Of a DNA stretch of 8,700 nt, positions 1 to 5,708 are shown in pieces. The stretch is from Paracoccaceae bacterium (GTDB lineage: Bacteria > Pseudomonadota > Alphaproteobacteria > Rhodobacterales > Rhodobacteraceae). Each line of letters opens with the position of its first letter. Position 1 is the first letter of the stretch. The stretch covers positions 1,486-10,185 of the forward strand of contig DLZA01000220.1 of the NCBI GenBank assembly GCA_003447515.1. The letters run 5' to 3'. Both the position numbers and the translations under genes were made by a program. The notes under the pieces are model-generated. The model was not told the DNA's origin, made no database searches, and saw nothing but the letters and a program-made list of their open reading frames with translations.

Positions 1-68
1 GCGCTGGGTTATCCAGATGCCAAGCGAGGAACTGCAAGACGCGGCGTCACATATAAAAGGAGCCTCCC
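1..68. other. Leader of the first gene; possible end of an upstream gene
   Basis: No complete gene fits here. In plus frame 1 the sequence is open from the window edge to a TGA at 70-72, which overlaps the ATG at 69-71 in the ATGA arrangement common in operons (last residues KRSLP). Frame 2 is open to about 137 and frame 3 stops at 54-56, so the true reading frame of any upstream gene cannot be decided from 68 bases. A good Shine-Dalgarno, AAAAGGAG at 55-62, lies 6 bases before the ATG of the next gene. Confidence 0.3.
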
Positions 69-1088
69 ATGAGCGATCTGCCAAGCGAAACATTTTCCGT
101 TATCCAAAAATTGGATGGTTATTCTGGTGTATCTGAGGGGCCGACGGTTGTTGATGCATCAGAGTATTTGACTGACGGTATGTTGCCGATATCGAAACCT
201 GGTAGGGGACAGGTGCTGATCAAACTACGGATGGCGTCGGTCAACCCTTCGGACTTGCACTTTATCAAAGGAGAATACGGTCAGCCGCGTGAAAAGGGAA
301 TGGCCGCCGGTTTTGAGGGTTGTGGTGATGTCGTCGCCGCTGGAGACGGGGCTGAGCATTTGCTCGGACAACGTGTGGCATTTGTTACGACAGGGGCTTG
401 GTCGGAATATTGCGTAACTATGGCTTTGATGTGCATTCCTTTGCATCCATCTGTGAAAGATGAAGACGGTGCAGCACAAATTGTGAACCCGCTGACGGCA
501 GTGGGTATGGTTGATATAGCTGAGAAGAACGGTGATTGTTTTGTGATTTCTGCCGCTGCCAGCCAGCTTGGAAAATTAATGTTGGGGTTGGCAAAAGATA
601 AAGGACTGAAAACAATTTGTTTGGTTCGCCGCGTGAATGTGGCACCAGCGTTGAAAGAACTGGGTGCGACGGTTGTTTTGGATGTAACTTCCAAAGACTT
701 TGAAAAACAGTTTTCTGCGGCGTCGCGTGAACATAAACCGCGTGTTTTCCTCGACGCGGTGACAGACTCTATTTCGGAGAAGGTTTTTACGTTGATGCCA
801 AACCGCTCACGATGGGTGAGCTATGGAAAGCTGAATCCAGAATTATTTCCGATGACGCAGATGGGACAATTGATTTTCCAATCCAAAGTAATTGAGGGCT
901 TCTGGCTGACACCGTGGATGCAAGCGAATAGCGCTGAGATGCCACACTTCGCCAAAGAGGTACAAACGCGATTTGCGGATGGGACTTGGAAGACGGATGT
1001 GACGACCTATCTACCGCTGCGCGATGTTGTATCAAGGTTGGCAAAAGCGACGCGGGTCAAAGATGGGAAGATTATGATCACGCCATGA
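69..1088 (+). CDS. Zinc-independent medium-chain dehydrogenase/reductase (quinone/enoyl reductase-like)
   Basis: A 339-residue cytosolic NAD(P)H-dependent oxidoreductase of the MDR superfamily, about the usual length. The N-terminal GroES-like domain contains ASVNPSDLHFIKGEYG (56-71) and GFEGCG (81-86). The NPSD motif and small-residue pattern resemble quinone oxidoreductases and mitochondrial-type trans-2-enoyl reductases (MECR/ETR1). The Cys and the GHE histidine that bind catalytic zinc in alcohol dehydrogenases are absent (GFE instead of GHE), so it should be zinc-independent. NPLTAVGM (140-147) opens the Rossmann half. The dinucleotide loop is AAASQLG (162-168), a variant of AxxGxxG. The C-terminus (about 314-339) ends in a typical TTYLPLRDV...DGKIMITP segment. 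The start is fixed by AAAAGGAG 6 bases upstream. The real substrate (quinone, enoyl thioester or another activated alkene) cannot be told from sequence. It is followed by 134 bp before the next gene, so co-transcription is uncertain. Confidence 0.85.
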   Translation: MSDLPSETFSVIQKLDGYSGVSEGPTVVDASEYLTDGMLPISKPGRGQVLIKLRMASVNPSDLHFIKGEYGQPREKGMAAGFEGCGDVVAAGDGAEHLLGQRVAFVTTGAWSEYCVTMALMCIPLHPSVKDEDGAAQIVNPLTAVGMVDIAEKNGDCFVISAAASQLGKLMLGLAKDKGLKTICLVRRVNVAPALKELGATVVLDVTSKDFEKQFSAASREHKPRVFLDAVTDSISEKVFTLMPNRSRWVSYGKLNPELFPMTQMGQLIFQSKVIEGFWLTPWMQANSAEMPHFAKEVQTRFADGTWKTDVTTYLPLRDVVSRLAKATRVKDGKIMITP

Positions 1089-1222
1089 GTGGCTGATTGC
1101 TTCACATTGCCTCAATTTAGATCCTACTTTTATCAAGGCAACTAGGTTCAACTTTTGTTCAGGCTTTATTGATTTGTGCAAAAATGTTGCGCTAGCTGCC
1201 ATGTGTTTGTAGTCTTTTGTAT
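1089..1222. other. Intergenic region, no clear signals
   Basis: It separates two plus-strand genes. I see no convincing terminator, only a distant pair TTGCCT/AGGCAA flanking a loop of more than 20 bases. There is no Shine-Dalgarno close to the next start. Several in-frame stops (for example TAG at 1193-1195 in the frame of the next gene) limit how far upstream that gene can begin. Confidence 0.4.
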
Positions 1223-2206
1223 ATGCCAAAATCCAACCCGCATAGACCGTTTTCCCCTCACCCCGATATGGTGGAGCGATGCCCTGAGGTGAGTGGGAAT
1301 AAAATTAATGGACTTGGTGAGGTGAATGTGCGCCGACCTAAGGTGGTATTTTGGGCTCTTAACCCTGATGATATTGCCTACGGGGATGTGCAGAAATGGT
1401 TCTATACGGTGCAGCCTGATAGTGCTGTGATGCGTGAAGAACGGGCTAAACGACAGGTAGTCTTGGATGCGGTGTTGCCGGATGTGCACTCTGTGATAAC
1501 GGAGCAATCAGGAAAGGATTGGACAGTATTACTCGAACGATTCGTCGAGGCAGGCGAATGCGAGATGGTGGGTGTGACGGCTTTGCGGGATGAATGGGTG
1601 TTTGAAGGGCAAGAGGTTTTGTTTTCAAATATAATTGTTTTGGGATTTCAGCACGACTACGATGAGATCAAGTATGCACCAGATTTTCGTGCGGGTGTTG
1701 AAGTAGTACGCCAATACGGGCGTGCGGCTGCGGCAAGCAAAAAGATTACAGGGTGGTTGCGTGAAGAGGGCTGGGACGCAGAGGCCGCAACGGGACCGAT
1801 GGCAGGAAAAATTTTGATGATACCGCCTGCGTTGGAATGTGGGTTTGGGGAGTTGGGTAAGCACGGCTCTTTGATCAATCCAGAGTTTGGCTCATCGTTT
1901 CGCCTCTCTGCCGTCCTGACCAATGCGCCTTTTGCGCCGACGCAGAAACGGGCTTTTGGAGTTGATGACTTTTGTACAAAGTGTCGGATTTGCGAGGATG
2001 CATGCCCGCCCATGGCCATCAATCCTGATAAGAAAACGGTGCGGGGTGAAGAGCGATGGTACGTGGATTTTGATAAGTGTATTCCGTATTTTGCCGAAAA
2101 TTCAGGTTGCGCAATTTGCATTGCTGAGTGCCCTTGGTCACGGCCTGGACTTGGGTTCAATCTGGCAGCGAAACTCGCAAAACGTGCAGATAGAAAACCG
2201 TGTTGA
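1223..2206 (+). CDS. Short reductive-dehalogenase/QueG-like protein with two 4Fe-4S clusters
   Basis: A 327-residue soluble iron-sulphur protein from ATG 1223 (a TTG at 1217 would add two residues; neither has a clear Shine-Dalgarno). Near the C-terminus is FCTKCRICEDACPP, with Cys 251, 254, 257 and 261 spaced CxxCxxCxxxCP. It is followed by Cys 286, then CAICIAECP with Cys 296, 299 and 303. This is the two-cluster pattern of reductive dehalogenases and epoxyqueuosine reductase QueG. The preceding block HGSLINPEFGSSFRLSAVLTNAPF (about 214-237) matches the conserved strand-turn before the clusters in that superfamily, whose catalytic core binds a corrinoid. There is no Tat signal and no membrane anchor gene nearby, unlike respiratory dehalogenases. 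It lacks the fused flavin/ferredoxin domains of the long catabolic dehalogenases (about 700 residues). QueG proper is similar in length, but the N-terminal half here is not one I recognise as QueG. Cofactor and substrate are inferred only. It converges on kynU with a 37-bp gap. Confidence 0.75.
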   Translation: MPKSNPHRPFSPHPDMVERCPEVSGNKINGLGEVNVRRPKVVFWALNPDDIAYGDVQKWFYTVQPDSAVMREERAKRQVVLDAVLPDVHSVITEQSGKDWTVLLERFVEAGECEMVGVTALRDEWVFEGQEVLFSNIIVLGFQHDYDEIKYAPDFRAGVEVVRQYGRAAAASKKITGWLREEGWDAEAATGPMAGKILMIPPALECGFGELGKHGSLINPEFGSSFRLSAVLTNAPFAPTQKRAFGVDDFCTKCRICEDACPPMAINPDKKTVRGEERWYVDFDKCIPYFAENSGCAICIAECPWSRPGLGFNLAAKLAKRADRKPC

Positions 2207-2232
2207 AACATCAAAAGAATTTGTTTCATTTT
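2204..2232 (+). terminator. Possible weak terminator after the iron-sulphur gene
   Basis: The inverted repeat TGAAACA (2204-2210) / TGTTTCA (2222-2228) is a perfect 7-bp stem with an 11-base loop, followed by TTTT at 2229-2232. The left arm includes the stop codon TGA. The stem is A/T-rich and the loop is long, so it is a weak candidate, but the place between convergent genes is right. Confidence 0.4.
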
Positions 2233-2243
2233 ATTAGTAATTA

Positions 2244-3428
2244 TTAAGTGACGGCTTTGCGTGTTTGGTATTTGGCAATATTGTAAGATTTGCTCGTCAT
2301 GACTTCAGCAATGATTTCTACGGCTGCGTCGATGTCGGTTTCGTCCAAGTAAAGCGGTGTAAATCCGAAGCGCATTATGTTGGGTGCGCGGAAGTCGCCA
2401 ATGACGTTGCGATCAATGATAGCCTGCATCGCGGCGTAACCATCTTCGAATGCAAAGGAGACTTGAGAGCCGCGTGCGTTTGGATCACGCGGGGAGGCTA
2501 GAGTGAGATCAGGGCAATTAGCCTCTATCCCTGCTATAAAGCGTTCGGATAGATGGACTGAGGTAGCACGCAGTTCTGTGAGGTTCACGTTTTTCCAAAT
2601 ATCGAGTGCTACTTGCAGCGAAGCCATTTGTATCACGGGTGGTGTACCCACCCGCATACGCTCGATGGCTTTGCCTGGGCGGTAGTTCTGTTCAAACGCG
2701 AAGGGTGCATCGTGTCCAAGCCAGCCTGAAAGTGCGGGTTGGATTTTGTTAGCAAGATCGGGGCGAACATAAATAAAAGCAGGCGCACCTGGGCCTGCGT
2801 TGAGATACTTGTAGGTGCAGCCAACTGCTAACTCTGCACCTGCTAGATCAATTGGCATGGCCCCCGCGGAGTGCGCCAGATCCCAGATCATTACTGCCCC
2901 TGCGGCATGCGCAGCATTGGTGATAGCCTTTGTATCGTGTAAGCGGCCGGTACGATAGTCGACTTGGGTTAACATGACGACGGCGGTGTCAGCGTCTATT
3001 TGGTCAATAACTTCCTCTGGGTCCACTGTCACAAGTTGGTGGTTTTTGCCAATGGTTCGGATCAGCCCTTCGGCCATGTAAAGATCTGTGGGGAAGTTGC
3101 CGTTATCTGACAGAATTTTGCATCGATCAGGATTAAGGTTCAGTGCAGCCGCAAGAGCTTGGAAAACCTTAATAGATAAAGTGTCACCGACTGCGACACT
3201 ATCTGGTTCTGCACCAATAATAGGTGCGATTTGGTTGCCAAGATTAGAGGGTTGTGCCATCCAGCCTGCGTTGTTCCAGCCACGAATTAGCATCTCGCCC
3301 CACTCGCCCGTCAGCATGTTTTGGATGGCTGCTGGTGCAGCTTTAGGGATCGGACCAAGGGAGTTGCCATCCAGATAAATCATGCCGTCTGGAATGTAAA
3401 ACAGGTTCTTTTTTGGAAATTGGGTCAT
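2244..3428 (-). CDS. kynU: Kynureninase
   Basis: Kynureninase (EC 3.7.1.3) is a cytosolic PLP enzyme that cleaves L-kynurenine to anthranilate and L-alanine. At 394 residues it has the usual bacterial length. It is a fold-type I aminotransferase-like enzyme: YLDGNSLGPIP (18-28) is the N-terminal signature, DNGNFPTDLY (108-117) is in the cofactor region, and Asp183 in IWDLAHSAGAMPIDL should pair with the pyridine nitrogen. The PLP Schiff-base lysine is Lys207 in GCTYKYLNAGPGAPAF, an almost perfect family signature. GWLGHDAPFAF (235-245) and RVGTPPV (259-265) form active-site loops, and RAPNIMRFGFTPLY (347-360) supplies the substrate-carboxylate arginine. Its ATG overlaps the TGA of the upstream formamidase gene (ATGA, 3425-3428), and no good Shine-Dalgarno precedes it, so translation is probably coupled. 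All key residues are present, so it should be active. Confidence 0.97.
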   Translation of the reverse strand: MTQFPKKNLFYIPDGMIYLDGNSLGPIPKAAPAAIQNMLTGEWGEMLIRGWNNAGWMAQPSNLGNQIAPIIGAEPDSVAVGDTLSIKVFQALAAALNLNPDRCKILSDNGNFPTDLYMAEGLIRTIGKNHQLVTVDPEEVIDQIDADTAVVMLTQVDYRTGRLHDTKAITNAAHAAGAVMIWDLAHSAGAMPIDLAGAELAVGCTYKYLNAGPGAPAFIYVRPDLANKIQPALSGWLGHDAPFAFEQNYRPGKAIERMRVGTPPVIQMASLQVALDIWKNVNLTELRATSVHLSERFIAGIEANCPDLTLASPRDPNARGSQVSFAFEDGYAAMQAIIDRNVIGDFRAPNIMRFGFTPLYLDETDIDAAVEIIAEVMTSKSYNIAKYQTRKAVT

Positions 3429-4225
3429 TTTAGGAGCTCTTTTGTCAAAGAAGAATTTGGATCAGATAGGGGTTCAATGATGCTGAAGTGGTGATCATTT
3501 GGAGCGTAGTGGTCGGTGGCTTTCACGCCCGCGCGGGACCAGTTTTCGCAGATCATGCGGTTTTGGCGTAAAAATTCAGGGCGTTCAGATGCGCCGACCC
3601 AAAAAGTGATGGAGGTTTTGGGCTTTGCGGTGGCGAAGGCTGGACTTTCTGAAAGTGCCTCGATTTTATCGAGTTTTAAGGTGTGGTTCATGTCTGTACT
3701 GATCAGTGGGCGAAGGTCGTGTATGCCAGAGATGGAAACAGTTTTTTGGATGTCTGCCGCTAACGTAATGTCCGTGCAGTTCATGCGGGATACGAGGTGA
3801 CCACCCGCGGAGTGACCGATCAGGCGGATAGGGCCACTGGCCATTTTTGTGACGACAGCGGCGATTTCTGTAGTGATTTCGGAAATGCGAGCATTTGGGG
3901 CGAGTGTATACTCGGGGAAGGCTACGTTCCAGCCATGTGCGAGTGGGCCTGTAGCGAGGTGTGACCAGTAGGATTTATCAAGTTGATGCCAGTATCCACC
4001 ATGCACAAAAATAACCGTCCCTTTGGCATGTGTTGTACGAAATAGATCGTATCGGTTGCGTGGTTTTGGACCGTAGGATTGATTGAGTGCTGCGTCCAAG
4101 TGAGATGTACGAAATTTGGCGGCTGACTTGGTCCAGCGGTCCAGATATTCTGCCGCACCGTTGATATAGGTGCTATTTAGAAAGGCATCGTTCCAGTCGA
4201 TCATTTGCGCCCTCGTGCTTGTCAT
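3425..4225 (-). CDS. Alpha/beta hydrolase, probable kynurenine formamidase (AFMID type)
   Basis: A 266-residue alpha/beta hydrolase. By motif and by overlap with kynU it probably hydrolyses N-formyl-L-kynurenine to kynurenine and formate (EC 3.5.1.9). It is not related to KynB, the metal-dependent cyclase-fold enzyme of other bacteria; the resemblance is to eukaryotic AFMID/Bna7. Oxyanion-hole motif HGGYW is at 75-79. The nucleophile elbow is GHSAGG (137-142) with Ser139. The C-terminal histidine lies in NDHHFSII (His245 or His246, His246 by alignment with the family). The acid should be in the segment VGASERPEFLRQ, where animal enzymes have an Asp before xPEF; here Glu214 occupies that place. 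The N-terminus (WNDAFLNSTYINGA) fits the family. The start at 4225 is backed by AAGGAA at 4231-4236, 5 bases upstream on this strand. It is the promoter-proximal gene of the two-gene kyn operon. Confidence 0.88.
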   Translation of the reverse strand: MTSTRAQMIDWNDAFLNSTYINGAAEYLDRWTKSAAKFRTSHLDAALNQSYGPKPRNRYDLFRTTHAKGTVIFVHGGYWHQLDKSYWSHLATGPLAHGWNVAFPEYTLAPNARISEITTEIAAVVTKMASGPIRLIGHSAGGHLVSRMNCTDITLAADIQKTVSISGIHDLRPLISTDMNHTLKLDKIEALSESPAFATAKPKTSITFWVGASERPEFLRQNRMICENWSRAGVKATDHYAPNDHHFSIIEPLSDPNSSLTKELLK

Positions 4226-4267
4226 TGACGTTCCTTGTATTTGGGTAGAGCATGAAACTAAAGGCTT

Positions 4268-4275
4268 AAGGAGAG
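4268..4275 (+). promoter_or_regulatory. Ribosome binding site that decides the RAM-domain gene start
   Basis: AAGGAGAG ends 8 bases before ATG 4284. It shows that translation begins at 4284 and not at the upstream in-frame ATG at 4170, which lies inside the divergent formamidase gene. Confidence 0.8.
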
Positions 4276-4285
4276 ATTACGTAAT
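4276..4285. promoter_or_regulatory. Perfect 10-bp palindrome, possible operator
   Basis: ATTACGTAAT is a perfect dyad that covers the candidate -10 of the kyn operon and the first two bases of the start codon of the divergent RAM-domain gene. A dimeric regulator bound here could affect both genes. At 10 bp in AT-rich DNA it may be chance. Confidence 0.3.
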
Positions 4286-4304
4286 GAATACTGTTTTTAT
4301 TCAA
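4276..4304 (-). promoter_or_regulatory. Candidate promoter of the formamidase-kynU operon
   Basis: On the minus strand TTGAAT (4299-4304) and CGTAAT (4276-4281) are 17 bases apart, each matching 4 of 6 consensus bases. The transcript would start near 4269 and have a leader of about 44 bases. It overlaps the start and Shine-Dalgarno region of the divergent gene. Prediction by eye only. Confidence 0.35.
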
Positions 4305-4520
4305 ATTCGTTGTAAACCTGGGAAGACCTATTATGTGGCTGACGAAATTGCACTGCGGGAAACCTTTGCAGAGCTGCATTCTACTAGTGGTGATTATGAT
4401 CTTTTGTTGAAGCTATACATTCCAGAGGGACAAGATACTGGACGATTCATCAATGACTACATACTTGATATCGAGGGTATTGAGCGGACGCATACGATAA
4501 TGACGTTTAAGGCATTTTAG
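4284..4520 (+). CDS. Stand-alone Lrp/AsnC ligand-binding (RAM) domain protein
   Basis: A 78-residue protein that is entirely the C-terminal amino-acid-binding/oligomerisation domain of Lrp/AsnC regulators (RAM, also called ALR; beta-alpha-beta-beta-alpha-beta). It begins NTVFIQIRCKPGK, continues with a STSGDYDLLLKLYIP strand pair (about 32-46) typical of the domain, and ends with IEGIERTHTIMTFKAF. The N-terminal helix-turn-helix of full-length family members (about 150 residues) is missing. It has not been lost recently, because a strong Shine-Dalgarno precedes ATG 4284 and the DNA upstream codes for the divergent formamidase. Such single-domain proteins form decamer-like rings or mix with full-length regulators, and bind amino acids. 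Its divergent position 58 bp from the kyn operon suggests a role as kynurenine or tryptophan sensor, or as a modulator of another Lrp protein. That role is inference; the domain call is firm. Confidence 0.88.
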   Translation: MNTVFIQIRCKPGKTYYVADEIALRETFAELHSTSGDYDLLLKLYIPEGQDTGRFINDYILDIEGIERTHTIMTFKAF

Positions 4521-4625
4521 CATGTTGTGCTGTGCCCAAATTAAGTTTTGGATAGTTCAAGGTTTTAGAGTAGAGTGAGTAACTTTACCCTTGCGGTAAT
4601 CCTGAAAAAGCAGGTGAATTCGTAT
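4521..4625. other. Spacer between convergent genes, weak hairpins only
   Basis: It contains TTACC (4585-4589) / GGTAA (4595-4599), a 5-bp stem with a 5-base loop, and CCTG/CAGG around 4601-4614. Neither has a proper T-tract on either strand, so no terminator is called. Confidence 0.3.
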
Positions 4626-5438
4626 TTATTGTCGGTACCAAACAAGTTGTGTTCCGCTTGCCAGTATTTTGCCATTGGAACTGAATAGTTGCATGGCTTG
4701 GTCGTGAAATTGATTTTGCGAGCGGTTCATATCCACAACGCCGAGAATGTGATCACTGCCCTGGGTCTTGAGGTCCTCCGATGTTGCGATGAAGTGAGTT
4801 GTAAGAGTAACCGTTCCCATCGGTTCCATTTTACCTCGAATGTGGATTAGGCGAAGAAAGAAGCAATCAGCGAGTGCAGTGAGCGAGAGGTAATCGAGTG
4901 GGCGGCGCGGGTTATCGGCGAGCCAAACTTGGGTTTGGCTATCGCCAAGTGTGTCGCATTTTTTGCCAAAGGTTTCGAACTCGCCTTTTACAAAGCGATA
5001 GTCATAGCGGCGTGTCCATTCTAGTGGGACGCGGTCGCCCATTTGGCTAAGCTCTCTGGCATTGGGCACTTTGGGAGCGGGCATGGGTTGGTGAACAAAG
5101 GTTTCGCCTCGTGCGCCCATGACCACGCTGGAGGTGGCGACGATTGTGTTGTCTTGGGTCAGTTCTGTGTTCCAATGCTGGATGTATTTCCCTGTTCGTT
5201 GCAGCTTGGTAGTGATAATGAAATTGCCTGTGCTTAAGCCCTTGTAGAAGTTTACAGTTTGGGACACGGGCGTGCCTGTTTGGCGATTATCAGATAGAAT
5301 GCTGTTGAGAAGAGTTGCAGCGACAATGCCACCGAAAGCCCCAACCATATTGGCGTAGGCAGGACTGGATTGGCCATGCCATATACTTTCAGATTGTGGC
5401 GTAAGAGCAATGGCTCGGTCAAATACGTGATTTGTCAT
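4626..5438 (-). CDS. TesB-like acyl-CoA thioesterase (double hotdog)
   Basis: A 270-residue cytosolic thioesterase that would hydrolyse acyl-CoA to free acid and CoA. The N-terminal hotdog spans roughly 10-112, with GAFGGIVAATLLNSIL (33-48) as its central helix and QTVNFYKGLSTGNFIITTKLQRTGKYIQHWNTEL as strands. The C-terminal hotdog spans about 170-268, with LDYLSLTALADCFFLRL (181-197), whose Asp191 lies where TesB-type enzymes keep a conserved catalytic Asp, and HDQAMQLFSSNGKILASGTQLVWYRQ closing the fold. The order and length fit the TesB/4HBT_3 family. The match to TesB is moderate, so chain-length preference is unknown. No clear Shine-Dalgarno stands before ATG 5438, and an in-frame TAA shortly upstream rules out a longer form. 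It is probably monocistronic, as 270 bp separate it from the gene upstream. Confidence 0.82.
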   Translation of the reverse strand: MTNHVFDRAIALTPQSESIWHGQSSPAYANMVGAFGGIVAATLLNSILSDNRQTGTPVSQTVNFYKGLSTGNFIITTKLQRTGKYIQHWNTELTQDNTIVATSSVVMGARGETFVHQPMPAPKVPNARELSQMGDRVPLEWTRRYDYRFVKGEFETFGKKCDTLGDSQTQVWLADNPRRPLDYLSLTALADCFFLRLIHIRGKMEPMGTVTLTTHFIATSEDLKTQGSDHILGVVDMNRSQNQFHDQAMQLFSSNGKILASGTQLVWYRQ

Positions 5439-5708
5439 GAAATTATTTGGCCATGGACGAGTTGATTTGGAAACCGTTACGTTTCGTCAATAATATGTCA
5501 GTTCTTTATTTGCATTTGAGTTATGCATCTTCAGTCCTGGAAGGCACGGTAGAAAGAGTTTGGGTCACGTCATGCGTCATCCGTAACGATTCACTAAATT
5601 GTAGAATGCCGTGGCCCGTGTGATCAGCGCAGTTGTAAAATTGGTAAGTTAGAGTTTTGAGAGGCGTGACTAAACTTGTTTGGTAATTCTAAAACCATTT
5701 TAGCGAGC
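5439..5708. other. 270-bp intergenic region with an open frame lacking a start
   Basis: No complete gene is evident. On the minus strand one frame is open from 5688 to a TAA at 5521-5523, about 55 codons. It reads like protein (segments such as LTYQFYNCADHTGHG and MTHDVTQTLSTVPSRTEDA), yet its only ATG is at 5578-5580, giving just 19 residues without a Shine-Dalgarno. It could be a gene remnant. Three 7-bp-phased copies of CGTCAT-like sequence lie at 5568-5587 (CGTCAT, CGTCAT, CGTAAC). No good terminator follows the transporter gene at 5709. Confidence 0.3.

Noticed and set aside
1657..2229. 190-residue minus-strand frame
   Set aside because: It lies antisense over the iron-sulphur protein, whose cysteine motifs are clear; this frame has no recognisable features.
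4170..4283. N-terminal extension of the RAM-domain protein starting at ATG 4170 (116 residues)
   Set aside because: The extra 38 residues lie mostly over the divergent formamidase gene, do not form a helix-turn-helix, and a strong Shine-Dalgarno (4268-4275) points to ATG 4284.
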